Below are positions 6,158 to 7,809 of a DNA stretch of 7,809 nt, one piece after another. The position numbers were made by a program, and so were the translations under genes. Origin of the DNA: an uncultured Clostridia bacterium (lineage in GTDB: Bacteria; Bacillota; Clostridia; Oscillospirales; Ruminococcaceae); the NCBI GenBank assembly GCA_947632425.1, contig CANRPG010000085.1, positions 1 to 7,809 on the forward strand, read 5' to 3'. The first letter of the stretch is position 1. Each line of letters begins with the position of its first letter. Below the pieces are notes generated by a model, which had not been told where the DNA came from, did not search any database, and saw only the letters and a program-made list of their open reading frames with translations.

Positions 6158-7099
6158 TTACAGCTTATTTCCGCACTCCGAGCAGAATTTTGTGCCGCCG
6201 GGTTCAACGTTGCCGCACTTTGAGCACACCACGCTGTCGGCAGGTGAAACGGGCTCGGCTGCTTTTGCTGCGCTCATCTTCGCGCCGCACTCAGAGCAAA
6301 AGTTCGTACCCTCGGGCTCTTTGTTGCCGCAGCTGGGGCACACGAGCGATGTATCTTCGCCCTTTTCCTCTTTAGTCTCAGGCTCGGCGGTCTCAGGCTC
6401 CGCAGGCGCTGCGACAGCAGCATTTTCTTCTGCTTTTGCTTCTTCTTTAGGCTCGGCAGGCTTTTCTTCGGTTGCTTCGGCAGGCGCTTCTTCTACGGGC
6501 TCGGCAGGTTTTTCTTCAACTGCTTCGGCAGGTTCTTCAAGCTTTGCGCCGCAGTTTGCGCAGAATTTCATATCGCCGGGCTGGGTTATGCCGCATTTAG
6601 GGCACACCTTAGTGGTCTCGACCGCCTGCACCTCTTCGGGCATTTTAGTGCCGCACTGCGAGCAGAATTTTGTATCTGCATCTTCGATACTGCCACATTT
6701 TGCGCACTTTTTCTTACCCTCTGGCACGCTCTCGGCAGGGGTGGGCATGACGACTTTCGCGCCGCAGTTTGCGCAGAACGACGAATTGACCGACACATCG
6801 GCGCCGCAGTTTGAGCAAGGCACTATGCCCTTTGCGAGCTTGACTTTCAGCTCAAGGTCGTGTATCTCGTCGTTGAGCTTGTCTATCTCATCGCACATTC
6901 TGTCAAGCTCGGCATTCGATGCATTGCCGCGGTTGTCGTAGTAATACTTGCCCATGTCCTCATAGGTCTTTTTTATGTTGTTTTTTGCGGTATTTATCTG
7001 GCTGTTCAGCTTTGCCGTGCCTGCAAAAGTTTTGGTAGAGTCCGAAACGCTGGTAACGCCTGCGGATATCGTCTGCCCTATTTTATCAAAAAATGCCAT
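6158..7099 (-). CDS. Multi-zinc-ribbon protein with N-terminal coiled coil
   Basis: A 313-residue soluble protein. Residues 1-90 (MAFFDKIGQTISAGVTSVSD..., then a heptad-like helix NAELDRMCDEIDKLNDEIHD) look helical and coiled-coil. Five zinc ribbons follow, all with the same spacing CxxC-x10-CxxC: Cys 95/98/109/112, 132/135/146/149, 166/169/180/183, 254/257/268/271 and 292/295/306/309. A Glu/Ala/Pro-rich linker, about residues 187-250, separates the first three from the last two. No membrane segment or signal peptide is seen. The ATG at 7099 (minus strand) is chosen because AAAGGAAG at 7107-7114 lies seven bases upstream; an in-frame TTG at 7120 has no such site. It has its own sigma-A promoter and converges on the terminator at 6110-6136. 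Similar N-termini occur in uncharacterised Firmicutes zinc-ribbon proteins. Function is unknown; a scaffold or protein/nucleic-acid binding role is a guess. Confidence 0.92.
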   Translation of the reverse strand: MAFFDKIGQTISAGVTSVSDSTKTFAGTAKLNSQINTAKNNIKKTYEDMGKYYYDNRGNASNAELDRMCDEIDKLNDEIHDLELKVKLAKGIVPCSNCGADVSVNSSFCANCGAKVVMPTPAESVPEGKKKCAKCGSIEDADTKFCSQCGTKMPEEVQAVETTKVCPKCGITQPGDMKFCANCGAKLEEPAEAVEEKPAEPVEEAPAEATEEKPAEPKEEAKAEENAAVAAPAEPETAEPETKEEKGEDTSLVCPSCGNKEPEGTNFCSECGAKMSAAKAAEPVSPADSVVCSKCGNVEPGGTKFCSECGNKL

Positions 7100-7134
7100 A
7101 AATATTCTTCCTTTCAGCAATATATTCTATTATA

Positions 7135-7163
7135 ATTATATTTTGATAACGCAAAAAAGTCAA
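7135..7163 (-). promoter_or_regulatory. Sigma-A type promoter of the zinc-ribbon gene
   Basis: On the minus strand TTGACT (7158-7163) and a perfect TATAAT (7135-7140) are separated by exactly 17 bases. The start codon is about 36 bases beyond the -10 box, with a good Shine-Dalgarno site between. The -35 box lies inside the arm of the neighbouring terminator. Confidence 0.85.
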
Positions 7164-7190
7164 GGGGCAAATTTGCCGACCTGACTTTTT
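7153..7190. terminator. Terminator after the SpoIID-domain gene, usable in both directions
   Basis: AAAAAGTCA (7154-7162) pairs with TGACTTTTT (7182-7190). An inner palindrome GGCAAATTTGCC (7165-7176) lengthens the stem, with a small internal mismatch. On the minus strand the hairpin ends in a run of six T, which is right for ending the SpoIID-domain transcript that stops at 7229. Confidence 0.8.
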
Positions 7191-7228
7191 ATATGTTTTG
7201 TATAAATTTTTTGCGCCGCGATTGTACA

Positions 7229-7809
7229 CTATTCCGAAACGGCTGTAACTTCTTCTGTCGGCTCGGTGGTCTGCACGGGGGTAGTTACCTCGGCAGTAAC
7301 GCTCTCGCTGTCTGTAGGCGATGTGCTCTCCTCGGGGGTGGTCTCGTCTGTCGGCAGAACATCGCTTACGGTTGTTTCTGTAGCCGTGGCGGTTTCTGTC
7401 TCGCTGTTTTCGCCGTCTGCTTGCTCTGGGGTACTGCTTTCAGGGGCTTTGACTGTGCTGTCGGAAGGCGATGCCTCTTGCAGCTGCGATACGTCGACCA
7501 GCTTTCCGTACCGCTCCTCGGCGGCTTTGTTTACGGAAGAAACGCCGACTGTGACGCCGCTGTAGTAGTAGCGCAGTATCTGGTCGTATTTCAGCCCGTC
7601 TTTCACAGAGAGCAGCTGCGCGCCCCACTGAGACATACCCACGCCGTGACCGTAGCCGTATGTAGTAAAGCAGAAAGTGCCGTTATTATACGAAATATCG
7701 AACGCAGTAGAGAGCAGCGTATTTGTGCCTATCATATCCCTGAGCGATGCGCCGCTGATAGTTCGTGTGCCATCTGCCGAAGTTATCTTCACCGATGTTA
7801 CATACTTGC
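7229..7809 (-). CDS. SpoIID/LytB-domain protein, C-terminal part (5' end outside window)
   Basis: The frame is open to the right edge, and 192 residues are visible. The GTG at 7792 is internal, because the frame continues as KYVTS before it. SpoIID is a membrane-anchored lytic transglycosylase that digests denuded glycan strands during engulfment in sporulating Bacillus; LytB-type relatives enhance amidases. The visible end of the domain has the signature SGASLRDMIG (residues 18-27), LLSTAFDISY (31-40), GYGHGVGMSQWGA (51-63) and YDQILRYYYSGV (74-85). After it comes an unusual tail of about 90 residues (about 103-192) rich in Thr, Ser, Glu and Pro, without a membrane segment or cell-wall anchor motif. 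A dedicated terminator follows. Whether this is the sporulation SpoIID or a paralogue cannot be decided without the N-terminus. Confidence 0.93.
   Translation of the reverse strand, partial: KYVTSVKITSADGTRTISGASLRDMIGTNTLLSTAFDISYNNGTFCFTTYGYGHGVGMSQWGAQLLSVKDGLKYDQILRYYYSGVTVGVSSVNKAAEERYGKLVDVSQLQEASPSDSTVKAPESSTPEQADGENSETETATATETTVSDVLPTDETTPEESTSPTDSESVTAEVTTPVQTTEPTEEVTAVSE

Noticed and set aside
6135..6941. 268-codon plus-strand open frame opposite the zinc-ribbon gene
   Set aside because: Its Ser/Ala/Gly/His-rich sequence is the mirror of the ribbon and Glu/Pro-rich codons on the other strand, and the minus-strand gene has a promoter, ribosome site and five perfect zinc ribbons.
7101..7111. 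GGAAGAATATT (minus strand) before the zinc-ribbon gene as a seventh core repeat
   Set aside because: It is an 11-base match explained by the Shine-Dalgarno site plus an AT-rich spacer, and the TCTGCCAG half is missing.
7266..7565. Plus-strand open frame opposite the SpoIID tail
   Set aside because: Val/Ser-rich low-complexity antisense of a Thr/Ser/Glu-rich tail; no start signals.

Overview
The window looks like chromosomal DNA from a Gram-positive member of the Clostridia. The closest match by feel is Ruminococcus or another Oscillospiraceae genus. The reasons are purine-rich Shine-Dalgarno sites before most genes, sigma-A style promoter boxes, a SpoIID/LytB-domain protein, a lipobox lipoprotein, and a multi-zinc-ribbon protein of a type common in gut Firmicutes. 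This is a recognition-based guess, not a search result.

Positions 1-5116 hold a co-directional plus-strand gene set: the 3' part of asd, dapA, dapB, a small DUF3783-like protein, a xylose-isomerase-like TIM-barrel protein, and a CapA-family lipoprotein. Asd, DapA and DapB form the aspartate-to-diaminopimelate branch: aspartate-semialdehyde formation, condensation with pyruvate, then reduction. This branch feeds lysine and peptidoglycan. The three downstream genes follow with a 10-base gap, an ATGA stop/start overlap and a 4-base gap, so they are very probably on the same transcript. Their link to the pathway is inferred from position only.

Positions 5117-6107 contain no credible gene but are highly structured. 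The region has six diverged copies of a near-palindromic 18-base core, about 92-196 bases apart and all in the same orientation. It also has a duplicated block of about 200 bases (5216-5414 and 5905-6105), each copy ending in a relic of the CapA 3' end with its own in-frame stop codon. The relics differ from the intact gene mainly at synonymous positions, which suggests decayed tandem capA paralogues. The first convincing terminator after capA is at 6110-6136, so a capA transcript may carry a repeat-filled 3' region of about 1 kb.

Positions 6158-7809 are on the minus strand and converge on that terminator. They hold a 313-residue protein with five zinc ribbons and, upstream of it, the C-terminal part of a SpoIID/LytB-domain protein that runs off the right edge. 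Between them lies a terminator whose arm contains the -35 box of the zinc-ribbon gene's promoter.
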